Source: Rhodococcus sp. 14-2483-1-2 (GTDB taxonomy: Bacteria; Actinomycetota; Actinomycetes; Mycobacteriales; Mycobacteriaceae). From it: a DNA stretch of 64,000 nt. The stretch spans positions 84,904 through 148,903 of the forward strand of contig NZ_NPFW01000003.1 in assembly GCF_002259405.1 (NCBI RefSeq), written 5' to 3'. Numbering within the stretch: position 1 is the stretch's first letter; every line of letters starts with the position of its first letter. This document shows, piece by piece, positions 1 through 8,772 of this stretch. Made by a program: the position numbers and the translations under genes. The notes beneath the pieces were generated by a model. That model was not told the origin of the DNA. It saw only the letters and a program-made list of their open reading frames with translations, and made no database searches.

Positions 1-13
1 ACCACTCGGGCAT
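1..13 (-). CDS. Start of a gene that runs off the window (first four codons)
   Basis: An ATG at base 13 on the minus strand reads M-P-E-W and leaves the window. A purine-rich GGAGAG stretch lies seven bases upstream, a good ribosome-binding site. It starts about 40 bases after the alcohol dehydrogenase stop on the same strand, so it is probably the next gene of that operon. Nothing can be said of its function from four codons. Confidence 0.4.
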
Positions 14-53
14 CGAAGGTCTCTCCACCTTGCCGTCACCTGCGGCAGCCGGC

Positions 54-1172
54 TCAATCGAACAGTACGACTCCACGAATGATGGAGCCCGCATGCATAT
101 CCTCGAATCCTTGGGCGATTTGGTCCAATGTATATGTCTGCGTGATCATTTCGTCCAGCTTCAGATGCCCCGTCGAGTAAAGGTCTGCAAGACGGGGAAT
201 CATTGCCATCGGACTCGATTGACCGTAAAGTGCACCGACGAGTTTCTTCTCGGACATCGTGAACTCGAGGAGATTGATCGGGACATCCGATACCGTCGCA
301 GGACCAGCTCCAGTAGCCACGACAATCCCTGCCTTACGAATTGCACCGATGGCCTGTCCGATGTGCTGTCCGGTCGTGACACCTACTGTCACAATGGCGA
401 CGTCGGCCCCGGCACCATTGGTCAAAGTCCGCGCGAGTTCGTTGGCCTCGTCGATCGACGCGACTGCATGCGTGGCACCCAACTTCAACGCGGTCTCCCG
501 CTTGAAAGCAACGGGATCGACGGCGATCACATCGCGGGCACCTGCGTGCGCTGCGCCCTGAACTGCGCTTGTGCCGATACCACCGACACCCATGACGATC
601 ACCGTGTCACTCGGCCCGACCTGTCCTGCGTTCACGGCCGAACCCCACCCGGTGCCCACACCACAGCCGAGCAACGAGAGCTTGTCGAGTGGCAGGCTTT
701 TGTCGACTCGAACCGCGGAATTGACGCTGACGGTTGTGTATTCACTGAATGTGGACAGTCCGCACATCTGACCGACCGGCTCGTCACCGATGCTCATTCG
801 GTAGCTCGTGGTGTCTTCGAATCGGGTTCCGGCGAGCATGTTTGCGCCGAGGTCGCACAAGTTCTGCTTGCCGATGGCGCACCAGTGACAGTGTCCACAT
901 GCAGGCACGAAACTGAATACGACGTGATCGCCGACTTCCCAACCCAGCGTCGACGGCCCGATCTCTTCGACGATCCCGGCACCTTCGTGGCCACCGCACA
1001 GAGGATACGAACCTGCCGGGATGTCGCCCGTAGCCATGTGATCGTCGGAATGGCAGAGTCCCGCTGCGGCCATCCGAATCAAGAGCTCGCCAGTTCGTGG
1101 CTTCTCGAGTTCTATCTCCGCAGTCTCGAATTTGCCCGGGGCACCCCGAAGAATTGCGCCTTTTGTTTTCAT
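54..1172 (-). CDS. Zinc-dependent, NDMA-type alcohol dehydrogenase
   Basis: A 372-residue medium-chain alcohol dehydrogenase that should oxidise a primary alcohol to the aldehyde. The N-terminal GroES-like domain carries catalytic-zinc residues Cys40 and His62-Glu63, and the four structural-zinc cysteines Cys92, 95, 98 and 106. A Rossmann motif (GVGGIG) follows near residue 200. Overall it matches the actinobacterial NDMA-dependent class, whose tightly bound NAD is known to be recycled by the mycofactocin system; no mycofactocin genes are in this window. I start it at the internal Met of MKTKG rather than at an upstream Met, because family members begin there. The aldehyde dehydrogenase lies 29 bases upstream on the same strand, so the pair probably forms one oxidation module. 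Confidence 0.88.
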   Translation of the reverse strand: MKTKGAILRGAPGKFETAEIELEKPRTGELLIRMAAAGLCHSDDHMATGDIPAGSYPLCGGHEGAGIVEEIGPSTLGWEVGDHVVFSFVPACGHCHWCAIGKQNLCDLGANMLAGTRFEDTTSYRMSIGDEPVGQMCGLSTFSEYTTVSVNSAVRVDKSLPLDKLSLLGCGVGTGWGSAVNAGQVGPSDTVIVMGVGGIGTSAVQGAAHAGARDVIAVDPVAFKRETALKLGATHAVASIDEANELARTLTNGAGADVAIVTVGVTTGQHIGQAIGAIRKAGIVVATGAGPATVSDVPINLLEFTMSEKKLVGALYGQSSPMAMIPRLADLYSTGHLKLDEMITQTYTLDQIAQGFEDMHAGSIIRGVVLFD

Positions 1173-1201
1173 TGTGTGCGACCCTTTCGTCGATGTCTTG
1201 T

Positions 1202-2662
1202 TCATGCCCCGGCCCTGGAGATCAGTTTGGTTTCGAGAAAAGCGCCGATGCCCTCGGCACCACCTTCACGGCCGAGGCCCGACTGCTTGAAGCCTCCGAA
1301 TGGCTCGGCGGTGCAGATCCCTGCGCTGTTCACATAGATCTGGCCGGTTCGAATCCTGCGTGCGATCTGCTCGCCGTACTCGGGATCGGCTGTGAACACG
1401 GCACCTGACAGCCCGTACTCCGAGTCATTCGCAATTGCCACGGCCTCGTCGATCCCTTCGTATGGAAGAACGACGAGTACCGGACCGAAGATTTCCTCCC
1501 GCGCGATCTGCATGCTGTTATCGACGTCTGCAAAAAGAGTCGGCTCGACGTACCAGCCGCGGTCGAGGTGGGCCGGACGTCCGCCGCCAACCACGACACG
1601 TGCACCGGCTTCGCGCCCGAGCCTGATGTAGTCCTCCACACGGGTGCGCTGACGCTCCGCCACCAAGGGGCCGATGGCGGTATCTGGATCGAAGGGATCT
1701 CCTACCCGAAGAGCGCCCAGCGCCGCGCCGAGCGCGTCCACGATCTCGTCGTACCGACTGTGCGGCGCGAGAACCCTAGTGAGAGCAGCGCATACCTGTC
1801 CACTGTGTCCTACGCTGGCACCGACAAGGAATGGAAGCGCACCGTCGAGATCAGCGTCTTCGGCGATGATCGCAGCGGATTTTCCGCCGAGTTCCAGCGT
1901 GACGCGGGCGATTCGTTGTGCACACACCTCCATGACCCGTCGACCCGCCGCGGTGCTCCCGGTGAACGAGATCTTGTCGACACCTCGGTGCCCGACCAAA
2001 TATTCCCCGACCTCGCGGCCGCCTGGAACAATGCTGACGAGCCCATCGGGCAGTCCGGCAGCCTCGAGGGCTTCGGCGAGGAGGAATGTGCTGGCCGGCC
2101 CTTCCCATGCCGGTTTGACCACGACGGAGCAACCCGCAGCTAGGGCTGGCGCCATCTTGAGGCTCACGTTCGCTACCGGTCCGTTCCAGGGCACGATCGC
2201 ACCTACAACCCCCACCGGTTCACGTACGACGACGCCGCCGCCACCGTCCCAGGAGCGCGCGTCCTCGGACGGAATGGTCTTGATCAGCTCGGCGTTTCGG
2301 CGCCACAATGCCGGTGCCATCTCATGAAAGCTTTGACTCACGGCCAGCGGTGCACCGACCTCGGCCGTGAACGATTTCACCATTTCAGGAATTCTTTTTT
2401 CGATCTCATCGGCCACCCGGTTCATGAGTGAGGCACGCTCGACTGCGCTGAGCGACGGCCACACGCCATCGTCGAAGGCAGTCCGCGCCGCGGCGACTGC
2501 GGTATCGATATCCGCATTGCCCGCCGCGGGGACGCTGGCAATGATCTCCTGCGTGATCGGCGACACAATTTCGATCCGGTTGGCGGTGCTGGGGTCGATC
2601 CAGTGCCCGCCGATAAACAGCTTGTCGAACGATCTGATGCTCGTACCTACGGAAACAGTCAT
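1202..2662 (-). CDS. NAD(P)-dependent aldehyde dehydrogenase
   Basis: A 486-residue ALDH-superfamily enzyme oxidising an aldehyde to the carboxylic acid. Visible residues are Asn160 in the PWN motif, the TGSTAAG cofactor segment near 234-240, general base Glu258 in LELGGK, and catalytic Cys291 in GQVC. The start used has a strong GGAGG site eight bases upstream; the longer frame has no recognisable ALDH sequence before it. It is followed directly by the alcohol dehydrogenase and should supply the acid to the acyl-CoA ligase at 6.3-8.0 kb. The true substrate cannot be read from sequence. Confidence 0.93.
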   Translation of the reverse strand: MTVSVGTSIRSFDKLFIGGHWIDPSTANRIEIVSPITQEIIASVPAAGNADIDTAVAAARTAFDDGVWPSLSAVERASLMNRVADEIEKRIPEMVKSFTAEVGAPLAVSQSFHEMAPALWRRNAELIKTIPSEDARSWDGGGGVVVREPVGVVGAIVPWNGPVANVSLKMAPALAAGCSVVVKPAWEGPASTFLLAEALEAAGLPDGLVSIVPGGREVGEYLVGHRGVDKISFTGSTAAGRRVMEVCAQRIARVTLELGGKSAAIIAEDADLDGALPFLVGASVGHSGQVCAALTRVLAPHSRYDEIVDALGAALGALRVGDPFDPDTAIGPLVAERQRTRVEDYIRLGREAGARVVVGGGRPAHLDRGWYVEPTLFADVDNSMQIAREEIFGPVLVVLPYEGIDEAVAIANDSEYGLSGAVFTADPEYGEQIARRIRTGQIYVNSAGICTAEPFGGFKQSGLGREGGAEGIGAFLETKLISRAGA

Positions 2663-2729
2663 ACTATTACCCTCCAAGAGGTGAGACGACGGCCGTTCGG
2701 ACGTGGCCATGGCGGTTTGATGTGCCGAA

Positions 2730-4097
2730 TTAACCTTTGACTGAACGCGTTTCGGGGCACATATCGCTGGACTCGACGGGCGCAACCACAGAGTTCTCCC
2801 ACTTGCGCACGAATGTTGCGACGACAAGCGCACTGACGGCCGTAATCGCGGCAAGCACCAGGAAGGGCACCGTGAAACCACCAGCGGAGTCACGCAAAGC
2901 CCCGATCAAGTAGGGACCGCCGAAACCGCCGATATTACTTATCGAACTGATCAAGCCAACGCCTGCGGCGGCGCTGGCCGCACCGAAAAGCTTGCCCGGT
3001 AGCGCGAATATCGATGATTGACCGCCCCAGGTGCCAATCGCCACGAGCGAAAGTCCGATCAAGGCCCAGACCGTTGTTCCTGCGATCACGGCAAGCAACA
3101 GGCCGACTGCCATCAACGCGTACGCGAAAGCCACGTGGGCTGCGCGATCCTGCGTGCGATCGGATCGTCGACCGATCAGGATCATGCCCGGGATCGCGAC
3201 AGCGTACGGCACGGCGGACAACCAACCGATAGCTGTTACGGACGAAGTAATCTCTCTCAACAGCTGGGGTAGCCACAGCGACACGCCGTAGAAGGCCATC
3301 ACGGACGCTGTTTGTGCGACTGCGATGACGACGAGTCTGCTATTCGTCAGAAGCTTCCAGGCACTGACCTTGGTCAAGGCCCCTGGCGCCTTGTTGTCTT
3401 CTGCCAGCGCATCGACCAGCCACGCCCGTTCCTCACCGGTGAGCCAACGCGCGTCTTTCGGGGTCGAAGCGATGTAGCGAAAACCGACGAGTCCGATCAG
3501 AATTGCCGGTATTCCTTCGACGGCGAACAACCATCGCCAACCCTCGAAACCCAGGGTTCCGTTCAGATTCAGAATTGCACTGGCGAGAGGGCCGCCGATC
3601 ATCGCCGATACCGGGACAGCGACGATGAAAGCGGTGAGCATCCGTCCGCGATACTGCGCAGGGAACCACGATGCCAAGTACACGATAATTCCGGGGAATA
3701 CGCCGGCCTCGGCAGCGCCGAGAAGGAAGCGCAGCAGTGCCAGGTGCCATACCGATGTCGAGAATGCCGTCGCGACCGATATGACGCCGAACGTGACGAT
3801 CAACGAACTCAACCAGAACCGGGCCCCGAACCGGCCCAGCGCCAAGGTGCTCGGCGTACCGAGCAAGATGTAGCCCACGAAGAAGATGCCGGCCACCCAA
3901 CCGTAGGTGTACGAAGACATTCCCAAGTCCTCGTTCATGGTCAGGGCGGCGAAGCTGATGTTGCTGCGATCGAAGAACGAGAACATGTACCCGATGAACA
4001 CCAGCGGTACTACCCGCCAAGCGATCTTGCGCATCAGTTGATTTGCTCGTTCGGGCGAGAACTCGCTTGGAGCGTTCGTCGCTGGGGCGTCTGACAT
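2730..4097 (-). CDS. MFS transporter, anion:cation symporter (ACS) type
   Basis: A 455-residue major facilitator protein with twelve predicted membrane segments. The N-terminal FFDRSNISFA stretch is typical of the ACS family (tartrate, phthalate, hexuronate and 4-hydroxyphenylacetate carriers), which imports organic anions with protons. The start has an AGGAGAG ribosome-binding site. The dehydrogenase pair lies 67 bases downstream on the same strand, so it is probably first in that operon and imports the growth substrate or a related acid. A palindromic candidate operator lies about 150 bases upstream. Confidence 0.85.
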   Translation of the reverse strand: MSDAPATNAPSEFSPERANQLMRKIAWRVVPLVFIGYMFSFFDRSNISFAALTMNEDLGMSSYTYGWVAGIFFVGYILLGTPSTLALGRFGARFWLSSLIVTFGVISVATAFSTSVWHLALLRFLLGAAEAGVFPGIIVYLASWFPAQYRGRMLTAFIVAVPVSAMIGGPLASAILNLNGTLGFEGWRWLFAVEGIPAILIGLVGFRYIASTPKDARWLTGEERAWLVDALAEDNKAPGALTKVSAWKLLTNSRLVVIAVAQTASVMAFYGVSLWLPQLLREITSSVTAIGWLSAVPYAVAIPGMILIGRRSDRTQDRAAHVAFAYALMAVGLLLAVIAGTTVWALIGLSLVAIGTWGGQSSIFALPGKLFGAASAAAGVGLISSISNIGGFGGPYLIGALRDSAGGFTVPFLVLAAITAVSALVVATFVRKWENSVVAPVESSDMCPETRSVKG

Positions 4098-4245
4098 CTT
4101 GGAGCTCTCCTGGGTTCGCTGACGAGTTGACGTTCATCGCAGGCGTCCGGCGGTGGAAATACGCTCGAGCCGAAACGAATGTCGTGACCGAGCAGGGTTG
4201 CGCCGAGGCCGAGGCGGAAGCGCCGATAGCTCGTATGAACTAACC

Positions 4246-4263
4246 ACCAAACGATGGTTTGGT
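4246..4263. promoter_or_regulatory. Near-perfect 18-bp palindrome, candidate TetR-family operator
   Basis: ACCAAACGATGGTTTGGT is palindromic except at one pair, with core CAAAC-GATG-GTTTG. A second overlapping inverted repeat (TGGTTT-GGT-AAACCA) covers 4255-4269. It lies in the 226-base gap upstream of the MFS gene. The core repeats perfectly at 6288-6301 and imperfectly at three other promoter regions of the cluster. Confidence 0.6.
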
Positions 4264-4323
4264 AAACCATAGCAGTGCTCCAGGTCACACACAAGAGCAA
4301 ATTCGAAGCGAGGTCGAGCCAGC

Positions 4324-5100
4324 TCAGAGAGCTCGCGACCAACCACCGTCCACAACGGCTGACGTCCCGGTGACATAGCCAGAATCATCGCCGGCAAGGA
4401 ACGCAACGGCTTTCGCTACATCGTCGGGGGTTCCGGTACGCCGCAAAGGCACCCGTACGCTGAGTGTCTCCCCCACGGTGCCCGCCGCGAGCTGTTGATC
4501 CTGGGTGGTCATGGCGGTCTGGATCATTCCTGGGTGCACGGCATTGACACGGATACCGCGGGGACCGAGTTCCGCGGAGAGTGCGTACGACGCCGCCGCC
4601 ACGGCACCCTTGGACGCGGCATACACGCTCGTTCGGCTCGATCCACCCAACGCGACCACACTCGAGACGTTCACGATGCTCCCGCTGCCACGAGGGGTCA
4701 TGACCCGCGCGGCAGCGCGGCAGCCGTAGAGCGTTCCGCAAATGTTGACCCGCAACACCGCATCGATCGCGTCATCGTCGATCTCGGTCAGCCGAGAACC
4801 TGGACCGACTATTCCTGCGTTGTTCACCAGGACGTCGAGACCACCCAAGGACTCAGCAGCCCCGACGGCCGCCGTCACCTGAGCAGAGTCCGAGACATCG
4901 CAGTGAACGAAAAGCGCTTCGGCGTCACTGGATTCGGCGATCAATGCAGTAGTACTTCGGCCACCTTCACGCGGCCCGTCGGATAGGTCGGCGACGACGA
5001 CTGCGGCAGCACCCGACCGCGCGAGCTCGAGGGCGATCGCTCGGCCGATTCCACTCGATGCACCAGTTACCAGCGCTATCTTGCCCTCTAGTCGGCTCAT
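4324..5100 (-). CDS. SDR-family oxidoreductase
   Basis: A 258-residue classical short-chain dehydrogenase/reductase. It has the nucleotide motif TGASSGIG at 12-19, NNAG at 93-96, and catalytic Ser (around 146), Tyr160 and Lys164. The C-terminal DGGW ending is usual for the family. It probably reduces or oxidises a hydroxy/keto intermediate using NAD(P). It lies between the MFS gene and the CrtC/AttH-like gene, both on the same strand, the latter only 48 bases upstream. In the Atu pathway two SDRs accompany the carboxylase, and this cluster also has two, but the step is inferred only. Confidence 0.88.
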   Translation of the reverse strand: MSRLEGKIALVTGASSGIGRAIALELARSGAAAVVVADLSDGPREGGRSTTALIAESSDAEALFVHCDVSDSAQVTAAVGAAESLGGLDVLVNNAGIVGPGSRLTEIDDDAIDAVLRVNICGTLYGCRAAARVMTPRGSGSIVNVSSVVALGGSSRTSVYAASKGAVAAASYALSAELGPRGIRVNAVHPGMIQTAMTTQDQQLAAGTVGETLSVRVPLRRTGTPDDVAKAVAFLAGDDSGYVTGTSAVVDGGWSRAL

Positions 5101-5148
5101 GCGTTGAAACCTTTCGATGTCGTAATGCGATTGGCCGAAGAGGATCGG

Positions 5149-6186
5149 CTATTGCCCGTCGAAGACCAGCAGTTGATTCTCGATTCGAGCGCCCTTCATG
5201 AGCTTGGCAAAGGAGGGGTGCCGCCCGAAGAGACCAAGGTGGGCCGACTGATAGTCCGAGACTGCCTGCCAGTTCAGCGGGAAGAACTCGGTGTAATTCC
5301 AGCTCTTCACGATCTTCTTCTCGCGGTTGATCGAGCTCACCGTGCCGCACGTGTGCAGGGGCCAGTCGGTCGAACCGACCTGCGCGAGAGTCACATTCGT
5401 GTCCGGACCCAACCCGAGGTCGACCGAGGTGACGGTTCCGCGTTCGGTGAAGTGGGTGTCGATGGATGCGTCGCTTCGTGCGGTACTGACTCCGTCCGCG
5501 ACGTGGTGAGCAGCTGCGAAGCCCGTTCCCGGACGTCCTCGCCACGCGTATCCACCTTCGTAGGTTCCGTCCTCGTACTCGACGAGCCAATTGAGCCATA
5601 CGTTGTGCAGCTTGGTCAGCATTCCCATCTCGGTCCACATGGCGTCTGGTCGGCTGTAGATGTAATCGAGCATGAAGAGACCCTCGACGGGCTCACCGTC
5701 CAGTGTTCCGCTGACCTTGCCCAGGTGCGATCGCAACATTTGCGGGTACTCGTAACCGTCCTGCTCGGGCACCCAGAAAGTGCACACCTGGCCCAGTCGT
5801 TCCGCCGTCAAGTCCAGCCGGCCGCCGCCGTCCGTCCACCGATAGGTGTCCACCCCGAAGTCGAATCGCCACGTCTCGCCCACATAGCTGACCGCGTCGG
5901 CCGTTTCGGTGATTCGGTAGTTCTCCGTGATCGGATTCTCCGAATACGGGAACAGCACTGGGCACTGCTCGTCGAGAACGTTGTTGAGCTGGTAGGTGCC
6001 CATGTTCATCGTCGTGTTCTTGTTCTGGCCCTGTATGCCACGCATGGCGTTGTAGGTGTTGCCCGCAGCGTCGGTGAGTACGACGAAGGGACAGATGAAG
6101 ACCGGCGCGTACCCCGGTCGTGGTTGATGACTCAGTCGGTAGGACTCGAGTGTCGGCTCGTCTTCGAGATACACGTGGTAGCGCAT
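5149..6186 (-). CDS. CrtC/AttH-like beta-sandwich protein, function unknown
   Basis: A 345-residue protein rich in Trp, Tyr and Gly, with no signal peptide and no membrane segment. Repeated beta-type segments, a GRLDL stretch and the pattern V-x-G-x-L-x-G-E-x-V-x-G followed by W-rich strands recall the CrtC/AttH family (carotenoid 1,2-hydratase and lipocalin-like relatives), but the match is from memory and weak. I start it at the internal ATG of MRYHVYL, since the upstream extension is basic and unlike the rest. It sits 48 bases before the SDR and is divergent from the acyl-CoA ligase, across a perfect CAAAC-N4-GTTTG palindrome. A hydratase- or isomerase-like role on the cluster's substrate is a guess. 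Confidence 0.6.
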   Translation of the reverse strand: MRYHVYLEDEPTLESYRLSHQPRPGYAPVFICPFVVLTDAAGNTYNAMRGIQGQNKNTTMNMGTYQLNNVLDEQCPVLFPYSENPITENYRITETADAVSYVGETWRFDFGVDTYRWTDGGGRLDLTAERLGQVCTFWVPEQDGYEYPQMLRSHLGKVSGTLDGEPVEGLFMLDYIYSRPDAMWTEMGMLTKLHNVWLNWLVEYEDGTYEGGYAWRGRPGTGFAAAHHVADGVSTARSDASIDTHFTERGTVTSVDLGLGPDTNVTLAQVGSTDWPLHTCGTVSSINREKKIVKSWNYTEFFPLNWQAVSDYQSAHLGLFGRHPSFAKLMKGARIENQLLVFDGQ

Positions 6187-6287
6187 GGTGTTGCCATCCT
6201 TCGACTGTCGATTCGTCCGATTTGCGCACATGAGGTCATCAGTGGTGCAAGGCTTGACCGACCTTGACACGGGCAGCGAAGTCTTGT

Positions 6288-6301
6288 CAAACTTCCGTTT
6301 G
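6288..6301. promoter_or_regulatory. Perfect CAAAC-N4-GTTTG palindrome between divergent genes
   Basis: CAAACTTCCGTTTG lies in the 152-base gap between the CrtC/AttH-like gene and the acyl-CoA ligase, where it could control both. The same arms and four-base spacer occur at 4248-4261. The pattern resembles the reported site of Pseudomonas PsrA, a TetR-family fatty-acid sensor; that likeness is from memory and does not prove homology. Confidence 0.6.
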
Positions 6302-6338
6302 TTAGTTGCCGTAGTTCGACAACCAGGTAGGTGTTCGA

Positions 6339-8009
6339 GTGAAAAGTTCCACCGTTTCGTCCCGACATGAGGTGGGCGACGTATCTCAGACGCTGTCCAG
6401 GGTCCTACGGTCCCGTGTCGCGGTCCATCCTGAGCGCACGTTCGTGTCGTTTCCGAACACCGACACGACCTACGGGCAGCTATTCGAACGGGCTGCTGCT
6501 TTCGCCAAGGGACTGGTCGCGGTGGGGCTCAAACCCGGCCAGCACGTAGCCATTCTCATGCCCAACTCCCCTTCGTACGTCGAGTTGATGTTCGCCACCT
6601 ACCTCGCCGGTGGCGTCCTGGTACCGATCAACGCGCGGTTCCGTCGCCGAGAACTCGGCTTCGTCCTGGCTGACTGCGATGCCGAAATTCTGATCACTAC
6701 CGACGCCGTCGACGAGTACACGGACTTCACCTCGCTGCTCGCGGACTCGCTTCCAGGTCTGCGTGAGTCCAGTTACGGCTCGAGAGGATCCGCGGCCGGC
6801 GCACCGCGGTTACGACATATCTTTCTCGAAGGAGTCAAGCGGGTTCCGTTTGCCGACCCGCTCCAAGACCTCGTCGAGGCAGGAATTGGGATCGACGACG
6901 AAACGCTCGCCGCGGCAACGTCATACGAGGGCATCGACAGTCTGGCGATGCTGCTCTACACCTCTGGCACGACCTCGAATCCCAAAGGCTGCGAGCTCAC
7001 TCACGGTGCCCTACTGCGGAGCTGGTCGGCCTATGCGGACCTGGTCGGATTCGAAGCGAACGAATCGATGTGGACACCGTGCCCGTTCTTTCACGTCGCC
7101 GGAATCGGTGTGACAGTCGCTGCGCTGGTACGCGGAGCTGCCATGATGTCGATGACCCACTTCGAGCCGTCGTCGGCGCTCGAACACATCCGACGAAATC
7201 ATGCTGAACATCTGTTCCCGGCCTTTCCGGCGCTGACGCTCGCTATCGTGCGATCACCGGACTACGACGCCGCGAAGATGGCGTTCGTACGTACCGTTCT
7301 CAACGTATCCCCGCCGGAAATGCAGACGATGATCCGCGACCTCCTGCCTCCCGAAACTGTGCTACTTACCGACTACGGGATGACCGAGGGCGCGGGGATG
7401 ATCACTGCCACACCGCTCGCAGCCGGCGATGACGAGCGTCTGTTGCGGAATGGACGACCGTTGCCCGGTATCGAAGTTCGCATCACGGAGCCCGGATTCG
7501 AGGACGAGATCGTTGCGCCCGATGTTTCCGGCGAAATACAGTTTCGCGGGGTGAACGCGCTTCGCGGATACTACAACGATCCACGGTCCACAGCGGAAAC
7601 CATCCTTCGCGGCGGCTGGGTCCGCACCGGTGACCTGGGTGTCGTCGACGCCAACGGATCGCTGCTGTATCTCGGCAGGATCAAGGACATCCTCAAGGTG
7701 GGCGGCGAGAACGTGACACCTCTCGAGGTGGAAGCGCACCTGGGTACCCATCCGGCAGTGCAAATGGCCCAGGTTGTCGGACGGTCGTCCGAGAGATACG
7801 GGGAGGAGCCGGTGGCTTTCGTCGAACTGCTGCCGCACGGGCATGCCGATGCCGAAGAACTCATCGAATATTGCCGGGGCCATCTCGCGTCGTACAAGAT
7901 CCCACGAGAGGTTCGATTTGTCACCAGTTGGCCGATGTCTGCCACCAAGATCCAGAAATTCCGCCTCAAGGAGCTCTTGGCGGCAGAGCAGAAAGCGGCC
8001 GCGGATTGA
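6339..8009 (+). CDS. AMP-forming acyl-CoA ligase (fatty-acyl-CoA synthetase type)
   Basis: A 556-residue ANL-superfamily enzyme activating a carboxylic acid to its CoA thioester with ATP. Motifs in order: YTSGTTSNPKG near 206-216, DYGMTE near 346-351, GWVRTGDLG near 427-435, KVGGENVTP near 450, and the C-terminal catalytic Lys in the TKIQKF segment near 537-541. It is first of three plus-strand genes, followed by the TetR regulator and the MBL hydrolase. In context it activates the acid made by the alcohol and aldehyde dehydrogenases. Chain-length preference cannot be read. Confidence 0.92.
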   Translation: MKSSTVSSRHEVGDVSQTLSRVLRSRVAVHPERTFVSFPNTDTTYGQLFERAAAFAKGLVAVGLKPGQHVAILMPNSPSYVELMFATYLAGGVLVPINARFRRRELGFVLADCDAEILITTDAVDEYTDFTSLLADSLPGLRESSYGSRGSAAGAPRLRHIFLEGVKRVPFADPLQDLVEAGIGIDDETLAAATSYEGIDSLAMLLYTSGTTSNPKGCELTHGALLRSWSAYADLVGFEANESMWTPCPFFHVAGIGVTVAALVRGAAMMSMTHFEPSSALEHIRRNHAEHLFPAFPALTLAIVRSPDYDAAKMAFVRTVLNVSPPEMQTMIRDLLPPETVLLTDYGMTEGAGMITATPLAAGDDERLLRNGRPLPGIEVRITEPGFEDEIVAPDVSGEIQFRGVNALRGYYNDPRSTAETILRGGWVRTGDLGVVDANGSLLYLGRIKDILKVGGENVTPLEVEAHLGTHPAVQMAQVVGRSSERYGEEPVAFVELLPHGHADAEELIEYCRGHLASYKIPREVRFVTSWPMSATKIQKFRLKELLAAEQKAAAD

Positions 8010-8031
8010 CCACGTGCGTCGGGCCGTCTAC

Positions 8032-8045
8032 CAAACGGTAAGCTG
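8032..8045. promoter_or_regulatory. CAAAC half-site upstream of the TetR gene
   Basis: CTACCAAAC begins at 8028, with a weak right arm (AGCTG) after a four-base spacer. It lies 31 bases before the TetR start and could serve autoregulation. CTACCAAAC recurs upstream of the thiolase at 20331. Confidence 0.35.
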
Positions 8046-8075
8046 TCTACTTCATCCACTTCGGGACGGGGAGAG

Positions 8076-8741
8076 ATGCCGAAACCTGCAGGTAGAGGAC
8101 CACGTAATCCCACAGCCGAGCGCACCGAGCGCAAACCGCGGGAAGAACGGTGGGCAGAGCTCCTGCAGGTCGCTACGGACCTGTTCTACGAAAAGGGCTA
8201 CGACGGCACATCGCTGCAAGACATCGCCACCCGCCTCGGCATGCTCAAGGGCAGCATCTACTACTACATCGAATCCAAAGAGGACCTGCTCTTCGAGGTA
8301 GTGAAAACCGTGTACGAGGACGGCATGGCCGTGATCCGGGCACGGTCGGCGGAAGCAGGTGACCCGCTGACACGTCTGCGAAACGTCATCGCCGGCCACG
8401 TCGAACACACTTGCAGAAATCTGGTTGCGACGGCGGTATTCCTACACGAACTGGACACGCTGCCCCCGCAACGGCGACGGGAAGCATTGGGCACCGACCA
8501 CGCATATCAGGGTGTGTTCCGCGGCCTCATCGAGCAAGCACAGGCGGAAGGCCTCGTGCGTAGCGACGTCGACCCACGCCTGGCGGCTCTGTCGATCCTC
8601 GGTTCGACCAACTGGGTCTACCGGTGGTATCAACCGGGAGGACAGATGACCCCTACGGAAATCGGTGCGGGACTGGCAGACATCGCAATCGGCGGAATCA
8701 CGGCACACGCTGCGTCCGGTCGACCCGCGCCGCAGACCTGA
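8076..8741 (+). CDS. TetR/AcrR-family transcriptional regulator
   Basis: A 221-residue regulator with a basic N-terminal tail and a TetR DNA-binding domain near residues 25-75. The helix-turn-helix reads TSLQDIATRLGMLKGSIYYY, ending in the family's typical YYY(I)ESKEDLL. The C-terminal half is a ligand-binding helical domain. It lies 66 bases after the acyl-CoA ligase. Such regulators in beta-oxidation clusters usually sense acyl-CoA and repress the cluster, and the CAAAC-N4-GTTTG sites are the obvious candidate targets. Confidence 0.92.
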   Translation: MPKPAGRGPRNPTAERTERKPREERWAELLQVATDLFYEKGYDGTSLQDIATRLGMLKGSIYYYIESKEDLLFEVVKTVYEDGMAVIRARSAEAGDPLTRLRNVIAGHVEHTCRNLVATAVFLHELDTLPPQRRREALGTDHAYQGVFRGLIEQAQAEGLVRSDVDPRLAALSILGSTNWVYRWYQPGGQMTPTEIGAGLADIAIGGITAHAASGRPAPQT

Positions 8742-8772
8742 TCCGAGACATCGAGCAAAAGACGGGCTGCAT

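Noticed and set aside
30..1337. A 435-codon open frame on the plus strand.
   Set aside because: It is the antisense shadow of the alcohol dehydrogenase: it covers that gene completely, its product is Arg/His/Cys-rich with no domain, and the minus frame has all motifs.
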